The translations under genes were made by a program, and so were the position numbers. Shown piece by piece: positions 43,701-56,178 of a stretch of 64,000 bases of DNA (positions are counted from its first letter, which is position 1; each line of letters opens with the position of its first letter). Below the pieces are notes generated by a model that did no database searches, had not been told where the DNA came from, and saw nothing but the letters and a program-made list of their open reading frames with translations. The stretch covers positions 52,490,108 to 52,554,107 of the forward strand of contig OY759217.1 of assembly GCA_963662175.1 (NCBI GenBank), read 5' to 3'. Source of the stretch: Aradus depressus (lineage: Eukaryota; Arthropoda; Insecta; Hemiptera; Aradidae).

Positions 43701-46354
43701 ATGGAGGACATAACCAGTCAAATTTCAGCGATATCGACCGAGGGGAGGAGGGAGTTCCGGGGTGGGGGCTCAACTTTAAAATCCCTATAACTGCCGATGT
43801 AATGAATGTATCGACATCAAATGTCGTATTTAAAACTAAAATCCACTTAGGACATAACCAGTCAAATTTCAGCGATATCGGCCGAGGGGAGGGGGGAGTT
43901 CCGGGGTGGGGGCCCAATTCAAAAATCCCAATAACTGCCGATGTAATGAATGTATCGACATCAAATTTCGTATTTAAAACTAAAATCCACTTAGGACATA
44001 ACCAGTAAAATTTCTGCGATATCGGCTGAGGGGAGGGGGGAGTTCCGGGGAGAGGGCTCAGTTCAGAACACCACAACCCCCCTCCCTTTCACAATTTCGT
44101 GACGTCGCACACTTTTTTTTTCTATTTGGCCTTCAAGATTACTACATATGAAATTTCATGACAATCCGACCATTAATAAATGAGTTAGCACTATTTTTAT
44201 GCTTAGCCCTCCCTTACAACCCCCCCTCTGGTTCGAAATTTTGGGACGCCACAAAGCCTATTATTTAATCGATTTTGAAAGGATGCTACATGTGAAGTTT
44301 CATGAATATCCGTCCAGCCGTTTGGGCGTGATGCTGGAAGAAACATAGAAACAAACCCCGTTTCAGAATAGAAGTATAGAAGCCGGTGGATGAGAATGGG
44401 CAGATAAGCGAGTCTGAATTTAAAAATCCCAATAACTCCCGATGTAATGAATGTATCAACATAAAATTTCGTATTTAAAATTAACATTCATGGAGGACAT
44501 AACCAGTCATATTTCAGCGATATCGACCGAGGGGAGGGGGGAGTTCCGGGGTGGGGGCTCAATTTTAAAATTCCTATAACTGCCGATGTAATCAATGTAT
44601 CGACATCAAATTTCGTATTTAAAACTAAAATCCACTTAGTACATAACCAGTCAAATTTCAGCGATATCGGCCGAGGGGAGGGGGGAGTTCCGGGGTGGGG
44701 GCCCAACTTTAAAATCCCTATAACTGCCGATGTAAAGAATGTATCGACATCAAATGTCGTATTTAAAACCAAAATCCACTTAGGACATAACCAGTCAAAT
44801 TTCAGCGATATCGGCCGAGGGGAGGGGGGAGTTCCGGGGTGGGGGCCCAATTAAAGAATCCCAATAACAGCCGATGTAATGAATGTATCGACATCAAATT
44901 TCGTATTTAAAACTAAAATCCACTTAGGACATAACCAGTAAAATTTTTGCGATATCGGCTGAGGGGAGGGGGGAGTTCCGGGGAGAGGGCTCAGTTCACA
45001 AAACCACAACCCCCCTCCCTTTCACAATTTCGTGACGTCGCACACTTTTTTTTTCTATTTGGCCTTCAAGATTACTACATATGAAATTTCATGACAATCC
45101 GACCATTAATTAATGAGGTAGCACTATTTTTATGCTTAACCCCCCCCTACAACCCCCGCTTCGGTTCGAAATTTTGGGACGCCACAAAGCCTATCATTTA
45201 ATCGATCTTGAAAGGATGCTACATGTGAAGTTTCATGAATATCCGTCCAGCCGTTTGGGCGTGATGCTGGAAGAAACATAGAAACAAACCCCGTTTCAGT
45301 ATAGAAGTATAGAAGCCGGTGGATGAGAATGGGCAGATAAGCGAGTCTGAATTTAAAAATCCCAATAACTCCCGATGTAATGAATGTATCAACATAAAAT
45401 TTCGTATTTAAAATTAACATTCATGGAGGACATAACCAGTAAAATTTCAGCGATATCGACCGAGAGGAGGGGGGAGTTCCGGGGTGGGGGCTCAATTTTA
45501 AAATCCCTATAACTGCCGATGTAATGAATGTATCAACATAAAATTTCGTATTTAAAACTAACATTCATGGAGGACATAACCAGTCAAATTTCAGCGATAT
45601 CGACCGAGGGGAGGGGGGAGTTCCGGGGTGGGGGCCCAACTTTAAAATCCCTATAACTGCCGATGTAAAGAATGTATCGACATCAAATGTCGTATTTAAA
45701 ACCAAAATCCACTTAGGACATAACCAGTCAAATTTCAGCGATATCGGTCGAGGGGAGGGGGGAGTTCCGGGGTGGGGGCCCAATTAAAGAATCCCAATAA
45801 CAGCCGATGTAATGAATGTATCGACATCAAATTTCGTATTTAAAACTAAAATCCACTTAGGACATAACCAGTAAAATTTTTGCGATATCGGCTGAGGGGA
45901 GAGGGGAGTTCCGGGGAGAGGGCTCAGTTCACAAAACCACAACCCCCCTCCCTTTCACAATTTCGTGACGTCGCACACTTTTTTTTTCTATTTGGCCTTC
46001 AAGATTACTACATATGAAATTTCATGACAATCCGACCATTAAATAATGAGTTAGCACTATTTTTATGCTTAGCCCCCCCCTACAACCCCCCCCTCTGGTT
46101 CGAAATTTTGGGACGCCACAAAGCCTATTATTTAATCGATTTTGAAAGGATGTTACATGTGAAGTTTCATGAATATCCGTCCAGCCGTTTGGGCGTGATG
46201 CTGGAAGAAACATAGAAACAAACCCCGTTTCAGTATAGAAGTATAGAAGCCGGTGGATGAGAATGGGCAGATAAACGAGTCTGAATTTAAAAATCCCAAT
46301 AACTCCCGATGTAATGAATGTATCAACATAAAATTTCGTATTTAAAACTAACAT
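40756..46354 (+). repeat. Higher-order repeat 2: about three copies of 1866 bp
   Basis: Here all units have four monomers (about 933 bp) and two alternating versions form a 1866-bp repeat, with equivalent points at 40,755, 42,621, 44,487 and 46,354. Version-specific marks include CAGAATAGAAG versus CAGTATAGAAG and CCTCCCTTACAACC versus CCCCCCTACAACC. The third copy differs internally: in its second half the sequence near 45,600-45,785 is replaced by the other version's monomers. Confidence 0.9.
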
Positions 46355-47286
46355 TCATGGAGGACATAACCAGTCAAATTTCAGCGATATCGACCGAGGG
46401 GAGGGGGGAGTTCCGGGGTGGGGGCTCAACTTTAAAATCCCTATAACTGCCGATGTAATGAATGTATCGACATCAAATGTCGTATAAAAAACCAAAATCC
46501 ACTTAGGACATAACCAGTCAAAGTTCAGCGATATCGGCCGAGGGGAGGGGGGAGTTCCGGGGTTGGGGCTCAATTCAAAAATCCCAATAACTCCCGATGT
46601 AATGAATGTATCAACATAAAATTTCGTATTTAAAATTAACATTCATGGAGGACATAACCAGTCAAATTTCAGCGATATCGGCCGAGGGGAGGGGGGAGTT
46701 CCGGGGTGGGGGCTCAATTTTAAAATCCCTATAACTGCCGATGTAATCAATGTATCGACATCAAATTTCGTATTTAAAACTAAAATCCACTTAGGACATA
46801 ACCAGTCAAATTTCAGCGATATCGGCCGAGGGGAGGGGGGAGTTCCGGGGAGAGGGCTCATTTCAAAGACCACAACCCCTTTCCCTTTCACAATTTCGTG
46901 ACGTCGCACACTTTTTTTTTCTATTTGGCCTTCAAGATTACTACATATGAAATTTCATGACATTCCGACCATTAATTAATGAGTTAGCACTATTTTTATG
47001 CTTAGCCCCCCCCTACAACCCCCCCTTCGGTTCGAAATTTTGGGACGCCACAAAGCCTATCATTTAATCGATCTTGAAAGGATGCTACATGTGAAGTTTC
47101 ATGAATATCCGTCCAGCCGTTTGGGCGTGATGCTGGAAGAAACATAGAAACAAACCCCGTTTCAGTATAGAAGTATAGAAGCCGGTGGATGAGAATGGGC
47201 AGATAAATGAGTCTGAATTTAAAAATCCCAATAACTCCCGATGTAATGAATGTACCAACATAAAATTTCGTATTTAAAATTAACAT
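46355..47286 (+). repeat. Island of repeat-1 sequence inside repeat 2, with a coreless junction
   Basis: At about 46,570-46,643 a G-rich monomer runs directly into the AACATTCATGGAGG-type monomer without a core between them, so two equivalent points are only 288 bp (two monomers) apart. Downstream, 46,643-47,286 has the marks of the 1432-bp repeat (TTTCAAAGACCACAACCCCT, ATGTACCAACATAAAATTTC). After that, repeat-2 sequence resumes. Confidence 0.8.
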
Positions 47287-48075
47287 TCATGGAGGACATA
47301 ACCAGTCAAATTTCAGCGATATCGACCGAGGGGAGGGGGGAGTTCCGGGGTGGGGGCTCAATTTTAAAATCCCTATAACTGCCGATGTAATCAATGTATC
47401 GACATCAAATTTCGTATTTAAAACCAAAATCCACTTAGGACATAACCAGTCAAATTTCAGCGATATCGGCCGAGGGGAGGGGGGAGTTCCGGGGTGGGGG
47501 CCCAATTCAAAAATCCCAATAACTGCCGATGTAATGAATGTATCGACATCAAATTTCGTATTTAAAACTAAAATCCACTTAGGACATAACCAGTAAAATT
47601 TCTGCGATATCGGCTGAGGGGAGGGGGGAGTTCCGGGGAGAGGGCTCAGTTCAGAACACCACAACCCCCCTCCCTTTCACAATTTCGTGACGTCGCACAC
47701 TTTTTTTTTCTATTTGGCCTTCAAGATTACTACATATGAAATTTCATGACAATCCGACCATTAATAAATGAGTTAGCACTATTTTTATGCTTAGCCCTCC
47801 CTTACAACCCCCCCTCTGGTTCGAAATTTTGGGACGCCACAAAGCCTATTATTTAATCGATTTTGAAAGGATGCTACATGTGAAGTTTCATGAATATCCG
47901 TCCAGCCGTTTGGGCGTGATGCTGGAAGAAACATAGAAACAAACCCCGTTTCAGAATAGAAGTATAGAAGCCGGTGGATGAGAATGGGCAGATAAGCGAG
48001 TCTGAATTTAAAAATCCCAATAACTCCCGATGTAATGAATGTATCAACATAAAATTTCGTATTTAAAATTAACAT

Positions 48076-49942
48076 TCATGGAGGACATAACCAGTCATAT
48101 TTCAGCGATATCGACCGAGGGGAGGGGGGAGTTCCGGGGTGGGGGCTCAATTTTAAAATTCCTATAACTGCCGATGTAATCAATGTATCGACATCAAATT
48201 TCGTATTTAAAACTAAAATCCACTTAGTACATAACCAGTCAAATTTCAGCGATATCGGCCGAGGGGAGGGGGGAGTTCCGGGGTGGGGGCCCAACTTTAA
48301 AATCCCTATAACTGCCGATGTAAAGAATGTATCGACATCAAATGTCGTATTTAAAACCAAAATCCACTTAGGACATAACCAGTCAAATTTCAGCGATATC
48401 GGCCGAGGGGAGGGGGGAGTTCCGGGGTGGGGGCCCAATTAAAGAATCCCAATAACAGCCGATGTAATGAATGTATCGACATCAAATTTCGTATTTAAAA
48501 CTAAAATCCACTTAGGACATAACCAGTAAAATTTTTGCGATATCGGCTGAGGGGAGGGGGGAGTTCCGGGGAGAGGGCTCAGTTCACAAAACCACAACCC
48601 CCCTCCCTTTCACAATTTCGTGACGTCGCACACTTTTTTTTTCTATTTGGCCTTCAAGATTACTACATATGAAATTTCATGACAATCCGACCATTAATTA
48701 ATGAGGTAGCACTATTTTTATGCTTAACCCCCCCCTACAACCCCCGCTTCGGTTCGAAATTTTGGGACGCCACAAAGCCTATCATTTAATCGATCTTGAA
48801 AGGATGCTACATGTGAAGTTTCATGAATATCCGTCCAGCCGTTTGGGCGTGATGCTGGAAGAAACATAGAAACAAACCCCGTTTCAGTATAGAAGTATAG
48901 AAGCCGGTGGATGAGAATGGGCAGATAAGCGAGTCTGAATTTAAAAATCCCAATAACTCCCGATGTAATGAATGTATCAACATAAAATTTCGTATTTAAA
49001 ATTAACATTCATGGAGGACATAACCAGTAAAATTTCAGCGATATCGACCGAGGGGAGGGGGGAGTTCCGGGGTGGGGGCTCAATTTTAAAATCCCTATAA
49101 CTGCCGATGTAATGAATGTATCAACATAAAATTTCGTATTTAAAACTAACATTCATGGAGGACATAACCAGTCAAATTTCAGCGATATCGACCGAGGGGA
49201 GGGGGGAGTTCCGGGGTGGGGGCCCAACTTTAAAATCCCTATAACTGCCGATGTAAAGAATGTATCGACATCAAATGTCGTATTTAAAACCAAAATCCAC
49301 TTAGGACATAACCAGTCAAATTTCAGCGATATCGGTCGAGGGGAGGGGGGAGTTCCGGGGTGGGGGCCCAATTAAAGAATCCCAATAACAGCCGATGTAA
49401 TGAATGTATCGACATCAAATTTCGTATTTAAAACTAAAATCCACTTAGGACATAACCAGTAAAATTTTTGCGATATCGGCTGAGGGGAGAGGGGAGTTCC
49501 GGGGAGAGGGCTCAGTTCACAAAACCACAACCCCCCTCCCTTTCACAATTTCGTGACGTCGCACACTTTTTTTTTCTATTTGGCCTTCAAGATTACTACA
49601 TATGAAATTTCATGACAATCCGACCATTAAATAATGAGTTAGCACTATTTTTATGCTTAGCCCCCCCCTACAACCCCCCCCTCTGGTTCGAAATTTTGGG
49701 ACGCCACAAAGCCTATTATTTAATCGATTTTGAAAGGATGTTACATGTGAAGTTTCATGAATATCCGTCCAGCCGTTTGGGCGTGATGCTGGAAGAAACA
49801 TAGAAACAAACCCCGTTTCAGTATAGAAGTATAGAAGCCGGTGGATGAGAATGGGCAGATAAACGAGTCTGAATTTAAAAATCCCAATAACTCCCGATGT
49901 AATGAATGTATCAACATAAAATTTCGTATTTAAAACTAACAT
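48076..49942 (+). repeat. Duplicate of 44,488-46,354 (offset 3588 bp)
   Basis: Equivalent points 48,075, 49,008 and 49,942 correspond to 44,487, 45,420 and 46,354 with a constant offset of 3588 bp. Shared private variants include GGTCGAGGGGAGGGGGG and the pair TGAGGGGAGAGGGGAGTTCC and GGATGTTACATGTG. Confidence 0.85.
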
Positions 49943-51949
49943 TCATGGAGGACATAACCAGTCAAATTTCAGCGATATCGACCGAGGGGAGGGGGGAGTT
50001 CCGGGGTGGGGGCTCAACTTTAAAATCCCTATAACTGCCGATGTAATGAATGTATCGACATCAAATGTCGTATAAAAAACCAAAATCCACTTAGGACATA
50101 ACCAGTCAAAGTTCAGCGATATCGGCCGAGGGGAGGGGGGAGTTCCGGGGTTGGGGCTCAATTCAAAAATCCCAATAACTGCCGATGTAATGAATGTATC
50201 GACATCGAATTTCGTATTTAAAACTAAAATCCACTTAGGACATAACCAGTAAAATTTCTGCGATATCGGCTTTGGGGAGGGGGGAGTTCCGGGGAGAGGG
50301 CTCAGTTCAAAAATCCACAACCCCCCTCCCTTTCACAATTTCGTGACGTCGCACACTTTTTTTTTCTATTTGGCCTTCAAGATTACTACATATGAAATTT
50401 CATGACATTCCGACCATTAATTAATGAGTTAGCACTATTTTTATGCTTAGCCCCCCCCCTACAACCCCCCCTTCGGTTCGAAATTTTGGGACGCCACAAA
50501 GCCTATCATTTAATCGATCTTGAAAGGATGCTACATGTGAAGTTTCATGAATATCCGTCCAGCCGTTTGGGCGTGATGCTGGAAGAAACATAGAAACAAA
50601 CCCCGTTTCAGTATAGAAGTATAGAAGCCGGTGGATGAGAATGGGCAGATAAGTGAGTCTGAATTTAAAAATCCCAATAACTCCCGATGTAATGAATGTA
50701 TCAACATAAAATTTCGTATTTAAAATTAACATTCACGGAGGACATAACCAGTCAAATTTCAGCGATATCGAACGAGGGGAGGGGGGAGTTCCGGGGTGGG
50801 GGCTCAATTTTAAAATCCTTATAACTACCGATGTAATGAATGTATCGACATCAAATGTCGTATTTAAAACTAAAATCCACTTAGGACATAACCAGTCAAA
50901 TTTCAGCTATATCGGCCGAGGGGAGGGGGGAGTTCCGGGGTGGGGGCTCAATTCAAAAATCCCAATAACTGCCGATGTAATGAATGTATCGACATCAAAT
51001 TTCGTATTTAAAACTAAAATCCACTTAGGACTTAACCAGTAAAATTTCTGCGATATCGGCTTTGGGGAGGGGGGAGTTCCGGGGAGAGGGCTCAGTTCAA
51101 AAATCCACAACCCCCCTCCCTTTCACAATTTCGTGACGTCGCACACTTTTTTTTTCTATTTGGCCTTCAAGATTACTACATATGAAATTTCATGACAATC
51201 CGACCATTAAATAATGAGTTAGCACTATTTTTATGCTTAGCCCCCCCCTACAACCCCCCCTCTGGTTCGAAATTTTGGGACGCCACAAAGCCTATTATTT
51301 AATCGATTTTGAAAGGATGTTACATGTGAAGTTTCATGAATATCCGTCCAGCCGTTTGGGCGTGATGCTGGAAGAAACATAGAAACAAACCCCGTTTCAG
51401 TATGGAAGTATAGAAGCCGGTGGATGAGAATGGGCAGATAAACGAGTCTGAATTTAAAAATCCCAATAACTCCCGATGTAATGAATGTATCAACATAAAA
51501 TTTCGTATTTAAAATTAACATTCATGGAGGACATAACCAGTCAAATTTCAGCGATATCGACCGAGGGGAGGGGGGAGTTCCGGGGTGGGGGCTCAATTTT
51601 AAAATCCTTATAACTACCGATGTAATGAATGTATCGACATCAAATTTCGTATTTAAAACTAAAATCCACTGAGGACATAACCAGTAAAATTTCAGCGATA
51701 TCGGCCGAGGGGAGGGGGGAGTTCCGGGGTGGGGGCTCAACTTTAAAATCCCTATAACTGCCGATGTAAAGAATGTATCGACATCAAATGTCGTATTTAA
51801 AACCAAAATCCACTTAGGACATAACCAGTAAAATTTCTGCGATATCGGCTGAGGGGAGGGGGGAGTTCCGGGGAGAGGGCTCAGTTCACAAAACCATAAC
51901 CCCCCTCCCTTTCACAATTTCGTGACGTCGCACACTTTTTTTTCTATTT

Positions 51950-52080
51950 GGCCTTCAAGATTACTACATATGAAATTTCATGACAATCCGACCATTAATT
52001 AATGAGTTAGCACATCAATTTTAAAATCCCTGTAACTGCCGATGTAATGAATGTATCGACATCAAATGTCGTATTTAAAA
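51950..52080 (+). repeat. Deletion scar in a core (about 366 bp lost)
   Basis: At about 52,013 the core sequence GAGTTAGCAC jumps to ATCAATTTTAAAATCCCTG, which in normal units lies about 366 bp further on. The interval between equivalent points is 1356 bp here instead of 1722 (933 plus 789), agreeing with the loss. Confidence 0.85.
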
Positions 52081-55000
52081 CTAAAATCCACTGAGGACAT
52101 AACCAGTCAAATTTCAGCGATATCGGCCGAGGGGAGGGGGGAGTTCCGGGGTGGGGGCCCAACTTTAAAATCCCTATAACTGCCGATGTAGAGAATGTAT
52201 CGACATCAAATGTCGTATTTAAAACCAAAATCCACTTAGGACATAACCAGTCAAATTTCAGCGATATCGGCCGAGGGGAGGGGGGAGTTCCGGGGTGGGG
52301 GCTCAACTTTAAAATCCCTATAACTGCCGATGTAAAGAATGTATCGACATCAAATGTCGTATTTAAAACCAAAATCCACTTAGGACATAACCAGTCAAAT
52401 TTCAGCGATATCGGCTGAGGGGAGGGGGGAGTTCCGGGGAGAGGGCTCAGTTCAAAAAACCACAACCCCCCTCCCTTTCACAATTTCGTGACGTCGCACA
52501 CTTTTTTTTTCTATTTGGCCTTCAAGATTACTACATATGAAATTTCATGACATTCCGACCATTAATTAATGAGTTAGCACTATTTTTATGCTTAGCCCCC
52601 CCCTTACAACCCCCCCTCTGGTTCAAAATTTTGGGACGCCACAAAGCCTATTATTTAATCGATCTTGAAAGGATGCTACATGTGAAGTTTCATGAATATC
52701 CGTCCAGCCGTTTGGGCGTGATGCTGGAAGAAACATAGAAACAAACCCCGTTTCAGTATAGAAGTATAGAACCCGGTAGAAGAGAATGGGCAGATTAGCG
52801 AGTCTGAATTTAAAAATCCCAATAACTCCCGATGTAATGAATGTATCAGCATAAAATTTCGTATTTAAAATTAACATTCATGGAGGACATAACCAGTCAA
52901 ATTTCAGCGATATCGACCGAGGGGAGGGGGGAGTTCCGGGGTGGGGGCTCAATTTTAAAATCCCAATAACTCCCGATGTAATGAATGTATCAACATAAAA
53001 TTTTGTATTTAAAATTAACATTCATGGAGGACATAACCAGTCAAATTTCAGCGATATGGACCGAGGGGAGGGGGGAGTTCCGGGGTGGGGGCTCAACTTT
53101 AAAATCCCTATAACTGCCGATGTAATTAATGTATCGACATCAAATTTCGTATTTAAAACTAAAATCCACTTAGGACATAACCAGTAAAATTTCTGCGATA
53201 TCGGCTGAGGGGAGGGGGGAGTTCCGGGGAGAGGGCTCAGTTCAAAAAACCACAACCCCCCTCCCTTTCACAATTTCGTGACGTCGCACACTTTTTTTTT
53301 CTATTTGGCCTTCAAGATTACTACATATGAAATTTCATGACATTCCGACCATTAATTAATGAGTTAGCACTATTTTTATGCTTAGCCCCCCCCTACAACC
53401 CCCCCTTCGGTTCGAAATTTTGGGACGCCACAAAGCCTATCATTTAATCGATCTTGAAAGGATGCTATATGTGAAGTTTCATGAATATCCGTCCAGCCGT
53501 TTGGGCGTGATGCTGGAAGAAACATAGAAACAAACCCCGTTTCAGTATAGAAGTATAGAAGCCGGTGGATGAGAATGGGCAGATAAGCGAGTCTGAATTT
53601 AAAAATCCCAATAACTCCCGATGTAATGAATGTATAAACATAAAATTTCGTATTTAAAATTAACATTCATGGAGGAAATAACCAGTCAAATTTCAGCGAT
53701 ATCGACCGAGGGGAGGGGGGAGTTCCGGGGTGGGGGCTCAATTTTAAAATCCCTATAACTGCCGATGTAATCAATGTATCGACATCAAATTTCGTATTTA
53801 AAACTAAAATCCACTTAGGACATAACCAGTCAAATTTCAGCGATATCGGCCGAGGGGAGGGGGGAGTTCCGGGGTGGGGGCTCAACTTTAAAATCCCTAT
53901 AACTGCCGATGTAAAGAATGTATCGACATCAAATGTCGTATTTAAAACTAAAATCCACTTAGGACATAACCAGTAAAATTTCTGCGATATCGGCTGAGGG
54001 GAGGGGGGAGTTCCGGGGAGAGGGCTCAGTTCAAAAAACCACAACCCCCCTCCCTTTCACAATTTCGTGACGTCGCACACTTTTTTTTTCTATTTGGCCT
54101 TCAAGATTACTACATATGAAATTTCATGACATTCCGACCATTAATTAATGAGTTAGCACTATTTTTATGCTTAGCCCCCCCCTTACAACCCTCCCTCTGG
54201 TTCAAAATTTTGGGACGCCACAAAGCCTATTATTTAATCGATCTTGAAAGGATGCTACATGTGAAGTTTCATGAATATCCGTCCAGCCGTTTGGGCGTGA
54301 TGCTGGAAGAAACATAGAAACAAACCCCGTTTCAGTATAGAAGTATAGAACCCGGTAGAAGAGAATGGGCAGATTAGCGAGTCTGAATTTAAAAATCCCA
54401 ATAACTCCCGATGTAATGAATGTATCAGCATAAAATTTCGTATTTAAAATTAACATTCATGGAGGACATAACCAGTCAAATTTCAGCGATATCGACCGAG
54501 GGGAGGGGGGAGTTCCGGGGTGGGGGCTCAATTTTAAAATCCCAATAACTCCCGATGTAATGAATGTATCAACATAAAATTTTGTATTTAAAATTAACAT
54601 TCATGGAGGACATAACCAGTCAAATTTCAGCGATATGGACCGAGGGGAGGGGGGAGTTCCGGGGTGGGGGCTCAACTTTAAAATCCCTATAACTGCCGAT
54701 GTAATTAATGTATCGACATCAAATTTCGTATTTAAAACTAAAATCCACTTAGGACATAACCAGTCAAATTTCAGCGATATCGGCCGAGGGGAGGGGGGAG
54801 TTCCGGGGTGGGGGCTCAACTTTAAAATCCCCATAACTGCCGATGTAATGAATGTATCGACATCAAATTTTGTATTTAAAACCAAAATCCACTTAGGACA
54901 TCACCAGTAAAATTTCTGCGATATCGGCTGAGGGGAGGGGGGAGTTCCGGGGAGAGGGCTCAGTTCAAAAAACCACAACCCCCCTCCCTTTCACAATTTC

Positions 55001-56178
55001 GTGACGTCGCACACTTTTTTTTTCTATTTGGCCTTCAAGATTACTACATATGAAATTTCATGACATTCCGACCATTAATTAATGAGTTAGCACTATTTTT
55101 ATGCTTAGCCCCCCCCTACAACCCCCCCTTCGGTTCGAAATTTTGGGACGCCACAAAGCCTATCATTTAATCGATCTTGAAAGGATGCTACATGTGAAGT
55201 TTCATGAATATCCGTCCAGCCGTTTGGGCGTGATGCTGGAAAAAAAATAGAAACAAACCCCGTTTCAGTATAGAAGTATAGAAGCCGGTGGATGAGAATG
55301 GGCAGATAAGCGAGTCTGAATTTAAAAATCCCAATAACTCCCGATGTAATGAATGTATAAACATAAAATTTCGTATTTAAAATTAACATTCATGGAGGAA
55401 ATAACCAGTCAAATTTCAGCGATATCGACCGAGGGGAGGGGGGAGTTCCGGGGTGGGGGCTCAATTTTAAAATCCCTATAACTGCCGATGTAATCAATGT
55501 ATCGACATCAAATTTCGTATTTAAAACTAAAATCCACTTAGGACATAACCAGTCAAATTTCAGCGATATCGGCCGAGGGGAGGGGGGAGTTCCGGGGTGG
55601 GGGCTCAACTTTAAAATCCCTATAACTGCCGATGTAATGAATGTATCGACATCAAATTTTGTATTTAAAACCAAAATCCACTTAGGACATCACCAGTAAA
55701 ATTTCTGCGATATCGGCTGAGGGGAGGGGGGAGTTCCGGGGAGAGGGCTCAGTTCAAAAAACCACAACCCCCCTCCCTTTCACAATTTCGTGACGTCGCA
55801 CACTTTTTTTTTCTATTTGGCCTTCAAGATTACTACATATGAAATTTCATGACATTCCGACCATTAATTAATGAGTTAGCACTACTTTTATGCTTAGCCC
55901 CCCCCTACAACCCCCCCTTCGGTTCGAAATTTTGGGACGCCACAAAGCCTATCATTTAATCGATCTTGAAAGGATGCTACATGTGAAGTTTCATGAATAT
56001 CCGTCCAGCCGTTTGGGCGTGATGCTGGAAGAAACATAGAAACAAACCCCGTTTCAGTATAGAAGTGTAGAAGCCGGTGGATGAGAATGGGCAGATAAGC
56101 GAGTCTGAATTTAAAAATCCCAATAACTCCCGATGTAATGAATGTATAAACATAAAATTTCGTATTTAAAATTAACAT

